In this document: positions 1 through 7,311 of the stretch, one piece after another
Layout: each line of letters begins with the position of its first letter
How positions within the stretch are numbered: position 1 is the stretch's first letter
Assembly (NCBI GenBank): GCA_025358205.1
Contig: JANYKG010000021.1
Span: 1-33,502 of the forward strand
Direction: 5' to 3'
DNA length: 33,502 nt
Origin: Armatimonadota bacterium
GTDB taxonomy: Bacteria; Armatimonadota; UBA5829; DTJY01
Translations under genes and position numbers: made by a program
Notes under the pieces: generated by a model
The model's input: only the letters and a program-made list of their open reading frames with translations
What the model was told of the DNA's origin: nothing
Databases searched by the model: none

Positions 1-1257
1 ATAATCGAGACCTTTGATCGCAACGGCGTGTCGTTTGTTAGCGTGACGCAACAGTTTTCCACGACGACATCCATGGGCAGGCTCACGCTCAATATACTGC
101 TCTCGTTCGCTCAGTTCGAGCGTGAGATTATCGGAGAGCGCATTCGCGATAAGGTGGCTGCGGCTAAGCGCAAAGGCAAGTTCACAGGCGGAACGCCACT
201 ACTCGGCTACGATGTCGACCCAGAGAAGACGCGCCTGGTCGTCAATCGCGAGGAAGCCAAGGTGGTCAAGCATGTCTTCCAACGGTTCACGGAAATAGGG
301 TCGCCTCTGACCATTGCGGAAGAGCTTAACAAGAAAGGCATCACGACCAAAGCTTGGATGACCAAGAAAGGCGTCTTTCGTGAAGGCCATCCCTGGAACA
401 AGATGCATGTCTACCGGGCGCTATATAACCGGACATACCTCGGCGAAGTAACCCACAAGGACAAGACCTATCCCGGTGAGCACGAGGCGATTATCACCAG
501 AGACCTTTGGGAACGGGCGCATGCGGTCATAGAAGACAACAAACGCAATCGTTCGCAGCATATCCGCTCGAAAGCTCCGGCACTTCTCAAGGGTCTCATC
601 CGATGCGGGGCCTGTGACAAGGCAATGAGCCCTGTATCGACCGGCACAGCCCCGAAGAATTACCGCTACTACACGTGCGGCAGGGCAGCCAAAACGGGCT
701 ATCACAACTGCCCGGTGAAGTCCGTGCCTGCCGGAGAGATAGAGGGGGCGGTCATTCATCAGCTTCGGTCGATATTCAGATCGCCTGAGATGGTTGCTCA
801 GACGTATCGCGCGACTCGGGAGCTTGAGGCAGAAGAGCTTGAACGACTGCGCACCGAGAGAACGGAACTGGAAGCGCGCCTCGCCGAACTCAAGCAGACC
901 GCATCCAAGCTCCTGGATTCCGGATCATCGGACCGCGAGACCACTGATGAGATACGACGGACCAATGAGGAGTTTGTCGACACTCAGCACCGGTTCCAGG
1001 ACGTGGACGACGAGATACAGGGGATGCAGGCACGGCTGGTGAGCGAGCGCGACGTTGCCGAATGTCTGCGCAGACTTGACCCGATCTGGGACGAACTATT
1101 CCCTCTGGAGCAGTCGCGAATCGTCCAATTGCTTATTGAGCGAGTGACCATAAGTACCGATGGCATGAACATCCGAATCCGGGGCAACGGTCTGCATTCG
1201 CTGGTGAGCGAGATGTGGGACACCACGGAGAAACACGAAAGGGGTTGCGCGGAATGA
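1..1257 (+). CDS. Large serine recombinase (resolvase/integrase family), 5' truncated by window edge
   Basis: Site-specific DNA recombinase of the large serine family, which integrates or excises mobile elements through a serine-DNA intermediate. The reading frame is open from base 1, so the GTG at 28 is not a real start and the catalytic serine lies off-window. The 418 visible residues begin in the C-terminal part of the resolvase domain (SMGRLTLNILLSFAQFERE, then the long helix). They continue through the Recombinase domain (about 60-190, with GTPLLGY and VVNREEAKVVKHVF) and a recombinase zinc ribbon with cysteines at fragment residues 202, 205, 226 and 237. A glutamate/arginine-rich coiled coil follows (about 275-350), ending in a short beta-rich tail. 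This is the usual architecture of phage, ICE or transposon large serine integrases. The stop overlaps the next gene (ATGA), suggesting co-transcription. The element it mobilises and the attachment sites cannot be identified here. Confidence 0.95.
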   Translation: MIETFDRNGVSFVSVTQQFSTTTSMGRLTLNILLSFAQFEREIIGERIRDKVAAAKRKGKFTGGTPLLGYDVDPEKTRLVVNREEAKVVKHVFQRFTEIGSPLTIAEELNKKGITTKAWMTKKGVFREGHPWNKMHVYRALYNRTYLGEVTHKDKTYPGEHEAIITRDLWERAHAVIEDNKRNRSQHIRSKAPALLKGLIRCGACDKAMSPVSTGTAPKNYRYYTCGRAAKTGYHNCPVKSVPAGEIEGAVIHQLRSIFRSPEMVAQTYRATRELEAEELERLRTERTELEARLAELKQTASKLLDSGSSDRETTDEIRRTNEEFVDTQHRFQDVDDEIQGMQARLVSERDVAECLRRLDPIWDELFPLEQSRIVQLLIERVTISTDGMNIRIRGNGLHSLVSEMWDTTEKHERGCAE

Positions 1258-1667
1258 CACCAGCAGCTACAGTGCAAAACGACGATCAAGGAATATCGGT
1301 CAACGTACCGCTAATGCTAAAGAAGCGTGGGGGACGCCGAGAGGTGATTCTGCCGCAGGCATTTGCATCGGGTAACCCGATGCATCCGTCTCACCAGGAG
1401 GCGTTGGTCATAGCAATCGCCCGCGCCCACAGGTGGCAGAAACTGCTCGACGATGGCAAGTTCGAGTCGGTCTCGGACCTCGCGCGGGAGATAGGGCTGG
1501 ACGTGTCGTTCGCTGCGAGGCTGATAAGACTCACGCTCCTAGCGCCGGACATTGTTGAGGCGATCCTGATGGGCGAAGAGCCGAGCGGATTGTCGCTGTC
1601 GATGCTGACGAAGCAACTCCCACTGCTATGGAACGACCAGAAGGAACTTCTGGGACTCACTGCATAA
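1254..1667 (+). CDS. Small helix-turn-helix protein coupled to the recombinase (ParB/KorB-like HTH)
   Basis: A 137-residue protein of unknown function. I chose the ATG at 1254 because it overlaps the recombinase stop as ATGA; an earlier in-frame start at 1215 would sit inside the recombinase gene. Residues about 46-66 form a helix (HPSHQEALVIAIARAHRWQK). Residues about 72-98 (SVSDLAREIGLDVSFAARLI) look like a ParB/Spo0J/KorB-type helix-turn-helix, followed by LLAPDIVEAIL. Small proteins of this shape are commonly encoded just downstream of serine recombinases in prophages and integrative elements. A role as recombination directionality factor or element regulator is inference only. No enzymatic motif is visible. 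It probably marks the end of the recombinase transcription unit, since 146 bp without a gene follow. Confidence 0.8.
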   Translation: MTPAATVQNDDQGISVNVPLMLKKRGGRREVILPQAFASGNPMHPSHQEALVIAIARAHRWQKLLDDGKFESVSDLAREIGLDVSFAARLIRLTLLAPDIVEAILMGEEPSGLSLSMLTKQLPLLWNDQKELLGLTA

Positions 1668-1755
1668 CTGCGCGATGCTACGGTAATACCCCTCCCCTGT
1701 GAATATCTTCGCCAATCGCGACGCATCTGACCGGAAAGCATGCGGGTGGAACCTG

Positions 1756-1784
1756 TTGACAAACACGCGGGCGCGCAATATAAT
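1756..1784 (+). promoter_or_regulatory. Consensus sigma70-type promoter for the DUF134-FmdE unit
   Basis: TTGACA at 1756-1761 and TATAAT at 1779-1784 are both exact consensus hexamers separated by 17 bp, the optimal spacing for housekeeping sigma factors. The promoter points at the DUF134 gene at 1814. Transcription would be expected to begin near 1790. A promoter this perfect would be strong unless repressed, which fits the palindrome overlapping its start region. Confidence 0.85.
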
Positions 1785-1798
1785 GAGCATATGCCCAT
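1783..1798 (+). promoter_or_regulatory. Palindromic operator candidate over the predicted transcription start
   Basis: ATGAGCATATGCCCAT is a 16-bp inverted repeat with a single mismatched pair around the perfect core GCATATGC (1787-1794). It begins inside the -10 hexamer and spans the expected +1, the classic place for a repressor to block initiation. The first gene downstream encodes a helix-turn-helix protein, so autorepression is an obvious inference. No binding data are available from sequence alone. Confidence 0.5.
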
Positions 1799-1800
1799 AA

Positions 1801-1806
1801 AGGAGG
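1801..1806 (+). promoter_or_regulatory. Strong ribosome binding site of the DUF134 gene
   Basis: AGGAGG lies 7 nt before the ATG at 1814, full anti-Shine-Dalgarno complementarity at ideal spacing. It fixes the start of the DUF134 gene. Confidence 0.85.
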
Positions 1807-1813
1807 GCCGCAA

Positions 1814-2272
1814 ATGCCAAGACCGAGAACGTGCAGATGCGTTCAAGCTCTGCCTAACGCCGACCATTTCCATCCATGCAACCGGCAGCCCACGGGCGAA
1901 GTAGTCCTAGCCGTCGAGGAACTCGAAGCCCTGAGGCTGGCCGATCTAGAACAAAAGACACAAGAAGAGGCGGCCAGCGGCATGAGGATATCTCGCCAAA
2001 CGTTCGGGCGAATTGTAGAGTCGGCTCGGTCAAAGGTTGCGGACGCCCTTGTGAGCGGAAAAAGCATCTTGATACAAGGAGGCACGTACGAAATGGAAAA
2101 GCGCGAATTCAAGTGTGCGGATTGCGGCCATGTGTGGGAAGCCCCTTTCGGGACTCCCCGGCCGGATGAGTGTCCTGAGTGTAACAGCGTGAATCTGCAC
2201 AGAGTCGGTGGGCCGCATATGGCAAGGCACGGCGAAGGCCACTGTTGCTGCAAAGAAGCGGGCACTGCGTGA
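1814..2272 (+). CDS. DUF134 family DNA-binding protein with C-terminal zinc ribbon
   Basis: A 152-residue DUF134-family protein, probably a DNA-binding metal- or redox-responsive regulator. The N-terminus opens with the family's RPR plus cysteine pattern (MPRPRTCRCV), and LAVEELEALRLADLE is the conserved core. Residues about 47-80 (TQEEAASGMRISRQTFGRIV) form a sigma-region-4-like helix-turn-helix. The C-terminal half adds a rubredoxin-like zinc ribbon, CxxC at 101/104 and CxxC at 120/123, and a Cys/His-rich tail (HCCCKE). The start is fixed by AGGAGG at 1801 and an exact-consensus promoter. The stop overlaps the next gene as GTGA, so both are probably translated together. Genes of this family often neighbour nitrogenase-cofactor-like (NifX/Mrp) iron-sulphur genes, but none is visible here. 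Autorepression at the palindrome at 1783-1798 is inferred. Confidence 0.85.
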   Translation: MPRPRTCRCVQALPNADHFHPCNRQPTGEVVLAVEELEALRLADLEQKTQEEAASGMRISRQTFGRIVESARSKVADALVSGKSILIQGGTYEMEKREFKCADCGHVWEAPFGTPRPDECPECNSVNLHRVGGPHMARHGEGHCCCKEAGTA

Positions 2273-2898
2273 GTGTAAACAAAGAAGTAGAAGTAATGCC
2301 TTATGATGAGTTACTTGAGCTAGGACAGAAGTTTCACGGACATAAGTGCCCGGCGATGCCGTTGGGACTGAGGGCCGCGCTGGCTGCGATGGATAAGCTC
2401 GGGGTCGAGCGCGCCACGGACAAGCAGCTTATGGCTCTGATTGAACTGGACGACGATCACTGCGCCACATGTTTTGGTGACGGTATTCAGGTCGCGTCCG
2501 GATGCACTTTCGGCAAGGGCAACATCAAGAAGCTCCACTACGGTAAGTGGGGAGTCACGCTGATAGACAAGCAGAGCAAGCGGGCTGTGAGGGTTGTTGC
2601 CAAGGCCGAGACGATGAAGAAGAACAAGGAGTCGGAGTTCATGCAGCTTCGGGCCTCCGGCGTTCCCGCATCCCAGATAGCATACGAGGTAGTGAAACCG
2701 CTGATAGAGATGGTATCAAGCGCGCCGGAGAACTCGCTCTTCAACATCAGTGAAGTGTTCGACTATGAATGGCAGGACGCTCCGCACACTTTTGAGTCAA
2801 CCGTGTGCGAGTCATGTGGAGAATCAGTTGTGACTAGGAACGCGCGGGTCAAGGACGGGAGAGTGGTTTGTATCCCCTGCTCAGGATACGGAAGATAG
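2269..2898 (+). CDS. FmdE-family protein with C-terminal TraR/DksA-type zinc finger
   Basis: A 209-residue protein of the FmdE family, named after subunit E of tungsten/molybdenum formylmethanofuran dehydrogenase. Bacterial members are stand-alone and their biochemical role is poorly known. The family signature is clear: FHGHKCPAMPLGLRAAL at about 22-38, the cysteine pair CATC at 65-68, and SGCTFGKGN at about 77-85. The C-terminus carries a four-cysteine zinc finger (C180, C183, C201, C204). I took the GTG at 2269, which overlaps the preceding stop as GTGA, an arrangement also seen in the defence operon of this window. The ATG at 2296 (MPYDELL) is a good alternative and begins where family members usually begin. 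Association with molybdenum or tungsten metabolism is inference from the family name. Confidence 0.85.
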   Translation: MSVNKEVEVMPYDELLELGQKFHGHKCPAMPLGLRAALAAMDKLGVERATDKQLMALIELDDDHCATCFGDGIQVASGCTFGKGNIKKLHYGKWGVTLIDKQSKRAVRVVAKAETMKKNKESEFMQLRASGVPASQIAYEVVKPLIEMVSSAPENSLFNISEVFDYEWQDAPHTFESTVCESCGESVVTRNARVKDGRVVCIPCSGYGR

Positions 2899-2971
2899 AC
2901 GATATGGCCACAGCTTGCATGGTAGGGCGCAATCAGTCGCTCCACCAAGCGCCTGAGATGTTACAGGGGTA

Positions 2972-4192
2972 ATGGATATGGGGGGTGTGAAAGCAGCAAT
3001 GACGAAAGACGGTGCGCCTGACACGAAAGCAGCTCACCCTTCTCTCGCTCAGATATTCTGGGCATTTCTTCGCCTTGGACTCACCGCTTTCGGAGGTCCG
3101 GCGATGGTGTCCTATATCGGGGAGATGGCGGTTACCAAGAAACGGTGGTTGTCAAAACCATCGTTCAAGGAAGGGGTGGCCGTTGCTCAGACGATTCCCG
3201 GTGCAACGGCTATGCAGACTGCCGCGTATGTAGGTTTGAGGATTCGCGGTGTTTCCGGCGCGGCGGCGGCGTATATCGGGTTCGGCTTGCCCGCGTTCCT
3301 CTTGATGCTTGGCTTATCCGCCGTATACGGTGCTACGCACAGCTCTCCAGCCAGCCTGTCGGTGTTCCGGGGTCTCCAAGTGATTGTTGTCGCCATCATC
3401 GCGAAGGCAGCTTTCACATTCGGACGATCTACTGTGAAGGCCTGGCAGGACGCTGTCATAGCCCTAGCTGCGGCGGTATATATCGCCCTCGGCGGGAACC
3501 CGATTCTGGCAATCGCGGCAGACGCGGCGGCGGGTCTACTCCTGTATGGAAGGAATGCGGGGATTGGCGAGACGGGCAAGTCTCACGAGACGCCATCGCT
3601 TCACTCCACCACTCGACCGGTGTTGCTGATCGTCCTGATCGCACTTGCGGGGCTGGCTGCGCTGCTTCTGGTAAGCCGCCGACTATTTGACCTTTCCGTC
3701 TTAATGCTGAGAGTAGACATGTTCGCGTTCGGTGGTGGGTTCGCATCTGTTCCCGTGATGCTTCACGAAGTGGTCGGAGCGAGGCACTGGATGAGCACTC
3801 GAGTCTTCATGGACGGGATTGCAATGGGACAGGTTACGCCGGGGCCGATTGTTATCACCGCTACGTTTGTCGGCTACCAGATAGCGGGGATCGCCGGGGC
3901 ACTGGCCGCGACAGTCTACATTTTCTTCCCGTCGTTTGTGATCCTGGCGCTTATCGTTCCGCGTTTCGACGGCGTAAAAGCAAATCCGTATTTTCAGTGC
4001 GCGATGAAGGGAGTATTGGCATCGTTCGTAGGACTGCTTCTGGCCGTGACGCTCAGGTTCGGCCTTGCCGTTCCGTGGACACCTGCATCCGCGCTGGTTG
4101 CTTGCGGCGCTTTCACCGCGCTTATGCTGAAAGTTGAGGTACCGTGGGTCGTGATCCCAGGTGCCATAGTATCTATGATAGTGTTCCGATAA
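2972..4192 (+). CDS. chrA: Chromate transporter family protein (ChrA/CHR, two-domain form)
   Basis: A 406-residue integral inner-membrane protein of the CHR family, which exports chromate in characterised members. Both homologous halves are present, so this is the long two-domain form. The first half has FGGPAMVSYIGEMAV at about 40-54 and AVAQTIPGATAMQ at about 70-82. The second half has FGGGFASVPVMLHEVV at about 253-268 and GQVTPGP at 286-292, the most conserved CHR motifs. Many hydrophobic segments fill the rest, with a polar linker at about 193-215. In-frame ATGs at 2978 and 2999 are alternative starts. It lies 73 bp after the FmdE-like gene and 18 bp before an ECF sigma factor gene, suggesting it heads the sigma/anti-sigma/efflux unit. 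Not all CHR proteins transport chromate, so the substrate is family-based inference. Confidence 0.92.
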   Translation: MDMGGVKAAMTKDGAPDTKAAHPSLAQIFWAFLRLGLTAFGGPAMVSYIGEMAVTKKRWLSKPSFKEGVAVAQTIPGATAMQTAAYVGLRIRGVSGAAAAYIGFGLPAFLLMLGLSAVYGATHSSPASLSVFRGLQVIVVAIIAKAAFTFGRSTVKAWQDAVIALAAAVYIALGGNPILAIAADAAAGLLLYGRNAGIGETGKSHETPSLHSTTRPVLLIVLIALAGLAALLLVSRRLFDLSVLMLRVDMFAFGGGFASVPVMLHEVVGARHWMSTRVFMDGIAMGQVTPGPIVITATFVGYQIAGIAGALAATVYIFFPSFVILALIVPRFDGVKANPYFQCAMKGVLASFVGLLLAVTLRFGLAVPWTPASALVACGAFTALMLKVEVPWVVIPGAIVSMIVFR

Positions 4193-4210
4193 CATTGCTC
4201 GGGCTAGTCT

Positions 4211-4807
4211 ATGTCCTTGTCACCAAATGCCGATGCACAACTCATGCTCACCTTTCAACGCGGAGACGAAAGCGCATTCGCCGCTCTCTTCGAGCGCTAC
4301 TGCACGCGTGTTCTAAACACCGCCTACCATTTCCTTGGCGACAAAGACGCCGCGCAGGACGTTGCGCAAGACGTGTTTGTCAAAATCTACACTTCACCCA
4401 AAGCCTACCGTCCTGACGCCCCATTCAGCACTTGGCTCTATCGCGTTATCGCCAACGCCTGTTTCGACGAGCTGAGGAAGTGCAAGCGGTCGTCAATCAT
4501 CGTGCCGGAGGAGACCGCCGAGTCAGTTCCCGACCCTGCACCATCACCGGAAGCTCAGGCCGAGTCGAACGAGTTGGCGCGAGAAGTGAGGGCAGCATTA
4601 GCATCTCTCCCGGAAAACCAGCGGATTGCGGTAGTGCTCCAGAGGTACGAGGGGCTTTCATACCGGCAGATCGCGGACGTTCTGAATATGAGATTACCAG
4701 CCGTCGAGTCTCTCCTGTTCAGGGCGAAGCATACACTGAGAGCCAGGTTATCATCGTATGTCGAAGGTGATGATCTGACTCCGGCGGCGGAGGTTGCCAC
4801 AGAGTGA
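4211..4807 (+). CDS. ECF-type RNA polymerase sigma factor
   Basis: A 198-residue sigma-70 family factor of the extracytoplasmic-function group, directing RNA polymerase to stress promoters. Region 2 covers about residues 10-92, with the core-binding and -10-recognition segments AAQDVAQDVFVKIY and FSTWLYRVIANACFDELR. A proline/glutamate-rich linker (about 98-118) separates it from region 4 (about 125-182), whose helix-turn-helix reads YEGLSYRQIADVLNMRLPAV. Length and two-region layout fit the ECF group. It follows chrA by 18 bp and is followed by a zf-HC2 anti-sigma gene, the standard sigma/anti-sigma pairing. A weak ribosome site precedes the ATG, so translation may depend on chrA upstream. 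Target promoters were not identified; autoregulation is the usual mode but is inferred. Confidence 0.93.
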   Translation: MSLSPNADAQLMLTFQRGDESAFAALFERYCTRVLNTAYHFLGDKDAAQDVAQDVFVKIYTSPKAYRPDAPFSTWLYRVIANACFDELRKCKRSSIIVPEETAESVPDPAPSPEAQAESNELAREVRAALASLPENQRIAVVLQRYEGLSYRQIADVLNMRLPAVESLLFRAKHTLRARLSSYVEGDDLTPAAEVATE

Positions 4808-4821
4808 AAAAACCTCACCTA

Positions 4822-4841
4822 CACCGCAAGTATTAGCGGTG
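4822..4841 (+). other. Small intercistronic hairpin between sigma and anti-sigma genes
   Basis: CACCGC (4822-4827) and GCGGTG (4836-4841) form a perfect 6-bp stem with an 8-nt loop. No T-tract follows, so it is not a convincing intrinsic terminator. It could be an mRNA-processing or attenuation element setting the sigma to anti-sigma ratio. The 66-bp gap ends with a good ribosome site (GAAAGGGA) before 4874. Confidence 0.4.
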
Positions 4842-4873
4842 ATGCTACGTTACATAGATAGAAAGGGAAACAC

Positions 4874-5353
4874 ATGGAATGCAGAGCGGCAAAAAGACTC
4901 ATACCGGCATTTCTAGATGGTGAGCTTGGGCCTGACAAAGAAGAGCTTCTGAGCGGGCACTTAGCTTCATGCTGTTCGTGCCGTGCCGAAATGGTCGCCT
5001 TGAAGCGAACGATGGATATCGTTGGCGCATGTCCTGATCTGGAGCCAGCATTTACTCTCGCTGACATCAGAGCTCGCGCGGCGGAACGACAGACCCAGCG
5101 CGGATGGTTCTTGCTTGCGCCTCGCTGGGCCACGGCGCTTGGTGTTGCAGTCGCGATCTTCGTGGGGACAGTCGGAGGTATCGGTCTGCAGGCAGTACAC
5201 CAATCCTCCACTCATTCTCCGGCAGTGTCGAGAGCGGTTTCTGACATCCTGGGTCTAGGAGCATCTGACGACCCACTAGCTAACTTGACGGTAGCAAGCG
5301 CATCGGAACCATCAACGACCCCAGGCAACGGCGGGACGGAGGGCAGGCCATGA
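4874..5353 (+). CDS. Anti-sigma factor with zf-HC2 zinc-binding domain and one membrane segment
   Basis: A 159-residue predicted membrane-bound anti-sigma factor that would sequester the ECF sigma encoded just upstream. The N-terminal cytoplasmic anti-sigma domain has the zf-HC2 pattern: Cys3, then His29, Cys33 and Cys36 in GHLASCCSCRAEM, the HxxxCxxC motif of ZAS-type factors. One hydrophobic segment (about 84-106, WATALGVAVAIFVGTVGGIG) anchors it in the inner membrane. A short Ser/Thr-rich C-terminal part (about 107-159) would face the periplasm. A ribosome site GAAAGGGA lies just before the ATG. Its stop overlaps the next gene, encoding a small periplasmic protein, as ATGA, so the two are likely translationally coupled. 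The signal (metal, redox or envelope damage) cannot be read from sequence. Confidence 0.88.
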   Translation: MECRAAKRLIPAFLDGELGPDKEELLSGHLASCCSCRAEMVALKRTMDIVGACPDLEPAFTLADIRARAAERQTQRGWFLLAPRWATALGVAVAIFVGTVGGIGLQAVHQSSTHSPAVSRAVSDILGLGASDDPLANLTVASASEPSTTPGNGGTEGRP

Positions 5354-5814
5354 GACGCGCTTATCTATTCTTGGCGCTGGTGATTCTGACGGCGGCTATC
5401 TCGTTCGGCGTATCAAGTCGGTATCGTTCGGAACAATCCCTTCCACGACCGTGTTCGCTCGAATCCCTGTCCGGCTATCTCTCGCTCACTATCGAGCAGC
5501 GGCGCGACGTAGAGCCGATGTTCGCGGAACTGGCGAAGAAGCGGGCAGAGATCCTGGGTAGGAGAGACAAAGCCGCAAGCCATCTTGTTTCCGTGCTGGA
5601 ATCAGACACGACGACGAAGGAGCAAGTCGCTCAGGCTCTTAAGGCTGTTGATGCTGAGCAGTCGCAACTCCGGAGCCTGACAGCCCAACATCTGCTGCGA
5701 CTGAAGACCGTACTCAACAAGAAGCAGACGGGCAAGCTGTTCGACTTGGTCCATCGCAGGCTGTGCGTCTCAGACGGCCAGGGAAGCGTGGCTTGCCCAG
5801 TGGCAAAGCCGTAA
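5350..5814 (+). CDS. Small Spy/CpxP-like (heavy-metal-resistance-type) membrane-anchored periplasmic protein
   Basis: A 154-residue protein with an N-terminal hydrophobic signal anchor (about 4-20, AYLFLALVILTAAISFGV) and a helical periplasmic domain. The segment LSLTIEQRRDVEPMFAELA (about 45-63) followed by a charged helix and a second helix pair (about 85-130) resembles LTxxQ-type periplasmic proteins of the Spy/CpxP/CnrX and heavy-metal-resistance group. Some members sense metal or misfolded protein and control an anti-sigma factor. It overlaps the anti-sigma gene by 4 nt, the CnrX-CnrY-CnrH kind of context, so a sensor role is a reasonable inference. Cysteines at about residue 35 and near the C-terminus could bind metal or form a disulphide. 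Assignment rests on pattern and context. Confidence 0.6.
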   Translation: MRRAYLFLALVILTAAISFGVSSRYRSEQSLPRPCSLESLSGYLSLTIEQRRDVEPMFAELAKKRAEILGRRDKAASHLVSVLESDTTTKEQVAQALKAVDAEQSQLRSLTAQHLLRLKTVLNKKQTGKLFDLVHRRLCVSDGQGSVACPVAKP

Positions 5815-5949
5815 CTCCATGATTTCGTGCTATCGCAGTGTGACCCTTTCTCAAGCGATGTAAGCGAGTAGACGACCTACCAGCAGCGGATATGCTGTTT
5901 TGGTATTGGGTCGCTCTGCTCTTGACCGTCTAGTAGAAAGGGAATCTCA

Positions 5950-7311
5950 TTGCGAACTACCAGCATTTCAATCCTCGCTCTAGCGGGGATCGCGCTCTGC
6001 GGCATGTCTTGCGGCGTAGCCGGAGCCGACCAACCGAGTGGTGGCAAACCCGGTCCAGCGTCTGCAGCGGCAGCGCAGTCGCTTACACTCGATCAGTGCA
6101 TTGCCATCGCACTGGGAAACCACCCATCCCTGCAAGGCGCTTGTCGAGAGGTGGCAGGAGCCAGGGCTGGAGTCAAAGCCAGCAAGGCCGCGACATTACC
6201 TCAGCTTACTGTAGCCGGAGCATACACCCAGAACAACGGCCAGCCTGTAGGCGGTTTCCTGTCTTCTCCTCCAGAGGGGTTCGCGGCGGCGATCTCAGCA
6301 AAGCAGTTGATCTATGACAGCGGGCGCACTCCCGCCGCCATACGCGACGCGAAGTACTCATTGGCCGCAAGCACCGCCGAATACAGCGATGTCGAGCAAA
6401 CAGTAGTGTTGGGAGTTCGCCAGAGCTATTACAGAGTCCTCGCCGCCGAGCAGCTTGTCGCCGCGCAGACCCAAGCGCGTGCGCTGTCTGAACTCCACCT
6501 CAAGCAGGCAAGCGCGCGTCACGCCGAAGGGATTGCCCCCAAAGCTGATGTTACCAAGGCGGAAGTAGAACTCGCCAACGCCGAGTTGAACCTCATACGG
6601 GCCAAAAATGAAGTGAGTCTCGCATACGCTGCTTTAGATAATGCACTTGGTTTGCCTCCGGCCACCCCGCTCAAACTGGCCGGTCAACTCCAGAACACCC
6701 AAGAACAGCCAAAACTGGACGATCTCCTAAATATGGCTTACTGCAATCGTCCCGAGTTGAAGCGCATCGAGGCTCAGATTCAGTCGGGGCAGGCAAAGGT
6801 CAAGGTAACGGGAGCGGCAACAAAGCCAGCGGTTTACCTGGCGGGAGGCGACGTCTGGCCTCGCACGATATCAGGCATAGGTCCGGTGAACGGCTCCAAC
6901 TGGACAGTCGGGGTGATAGCTTCGCTGAGCATTTGGGACGGCGGCAGCACCAAAGCGCGAGTCGAGCAGGCTCGTGAGGCAGTCGGTAAGCTGCAGGCAG
7001 ATCTGGCGAATGAGAAGCAGCAGGTGGGACTGGAGGTTCAGCAAGCCTATCTGAACGTGGTGGAGGCAGATCAACTGGTGGTTGCCGCCGCCAAGCTGGT
7101 CGAACAGGCTGAAGAGAACCACCGGATCGCGCAGGGGCGATATGAAGAAGGAGTAGGACCGATGATAGACGTTGTTGATGCCGAAACCCAACTGACGGCT
7201 GCGCGCACAAGCTATGTGCAGGCGCAACTGGACGCGCTGGTGGGACGGGCCAAACTCGATAGGGCAACAGGACAAGCAGTTGCGGTGAAAGAGGCATCTA
7301 ATGAAAGATAA
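5950..7311 (+). CDS. TolC-family outer membrane efflux channel protein
   Basis: A 453-residue outer-membrane efflux protein forming the exit duct of a tripartite pump. The start is a TTG at 5950, preceded by the ribosome site GAAAGGGA and followed by a signal peptide (about 1-25, SISILALAGIALCGMSC, cleavage likely after AGA). Two OEP repeats follow, each beginning with a conserved block: LTLDQCIAIALGNHPSLQG at about 45-63 and LLNMAYCNRPELKRIEAQI in the second half. Long alanine/glutamate-rich helices match the TolC barrel. The C-terminal DVVDAETQLTAARTSYVQAQ is typical of the family. It overlaps the adaptor gene by 11 nt. The 135 bp upstream are gene-free and may hold a separate promoter, but I see no clear motif there. 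Confidence 0.93.
   Translation: MRTTSISILALAGIALCGMSCGVAGADQPSGGKPGPASAAAAQSLTLDQCIAIALGNHPSLQGACREVAGARAGVKASKAATLPQLTVAGAYTQNNGQPVGGFLSSPPEGFAAAISAKQLIYDSGRTPAAIRDAKYSLAASTAEYSDVEQTVVLGVRQSYYRVLAAEQLVAAQTQARALSELHLKQASARHAEGIAPKADVTKAEVELANAELNLIRAKNEVSLAYAALDNALGLPPATPLKLAGQLQNTQEQPKLDDLLNMAYCNRPELKRIEAQIQSGQAKVKVTGAATKPAVYLAGGDVWPRTISGIGPVNGSNWTVGVIASLSIWDGGSTKARVEQAREAVGKLQADLANEKQQVGLEVQQAYLNVVEADQLVVAAAKLVEQAEENHRIAQGRYEEGVGPMIDVVDAETQLTAARTSYVQAQLDALVGRAKLDRATGQAVAVKEASNER

Noticed and set aside
28-30. GTG start codon for the serine recombinase
   Set aside because: The frame is open to base 1 and the visible protein lacks the catalytic N-terminus, so the true start is off-window.
2926-2953. 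Hairpin GGCGC/GCGCC upstream of chrA
   Set aside because: A 5-bp stem with an 18-nt loop and no T-tract is expected by chance in GC-rich DNA.
5881-5901. Terminator before the TolC-like gene
   Set aside because: CAGCA/TGCTG gives only a 5-bp stem followed by TTTT; too weak to call.
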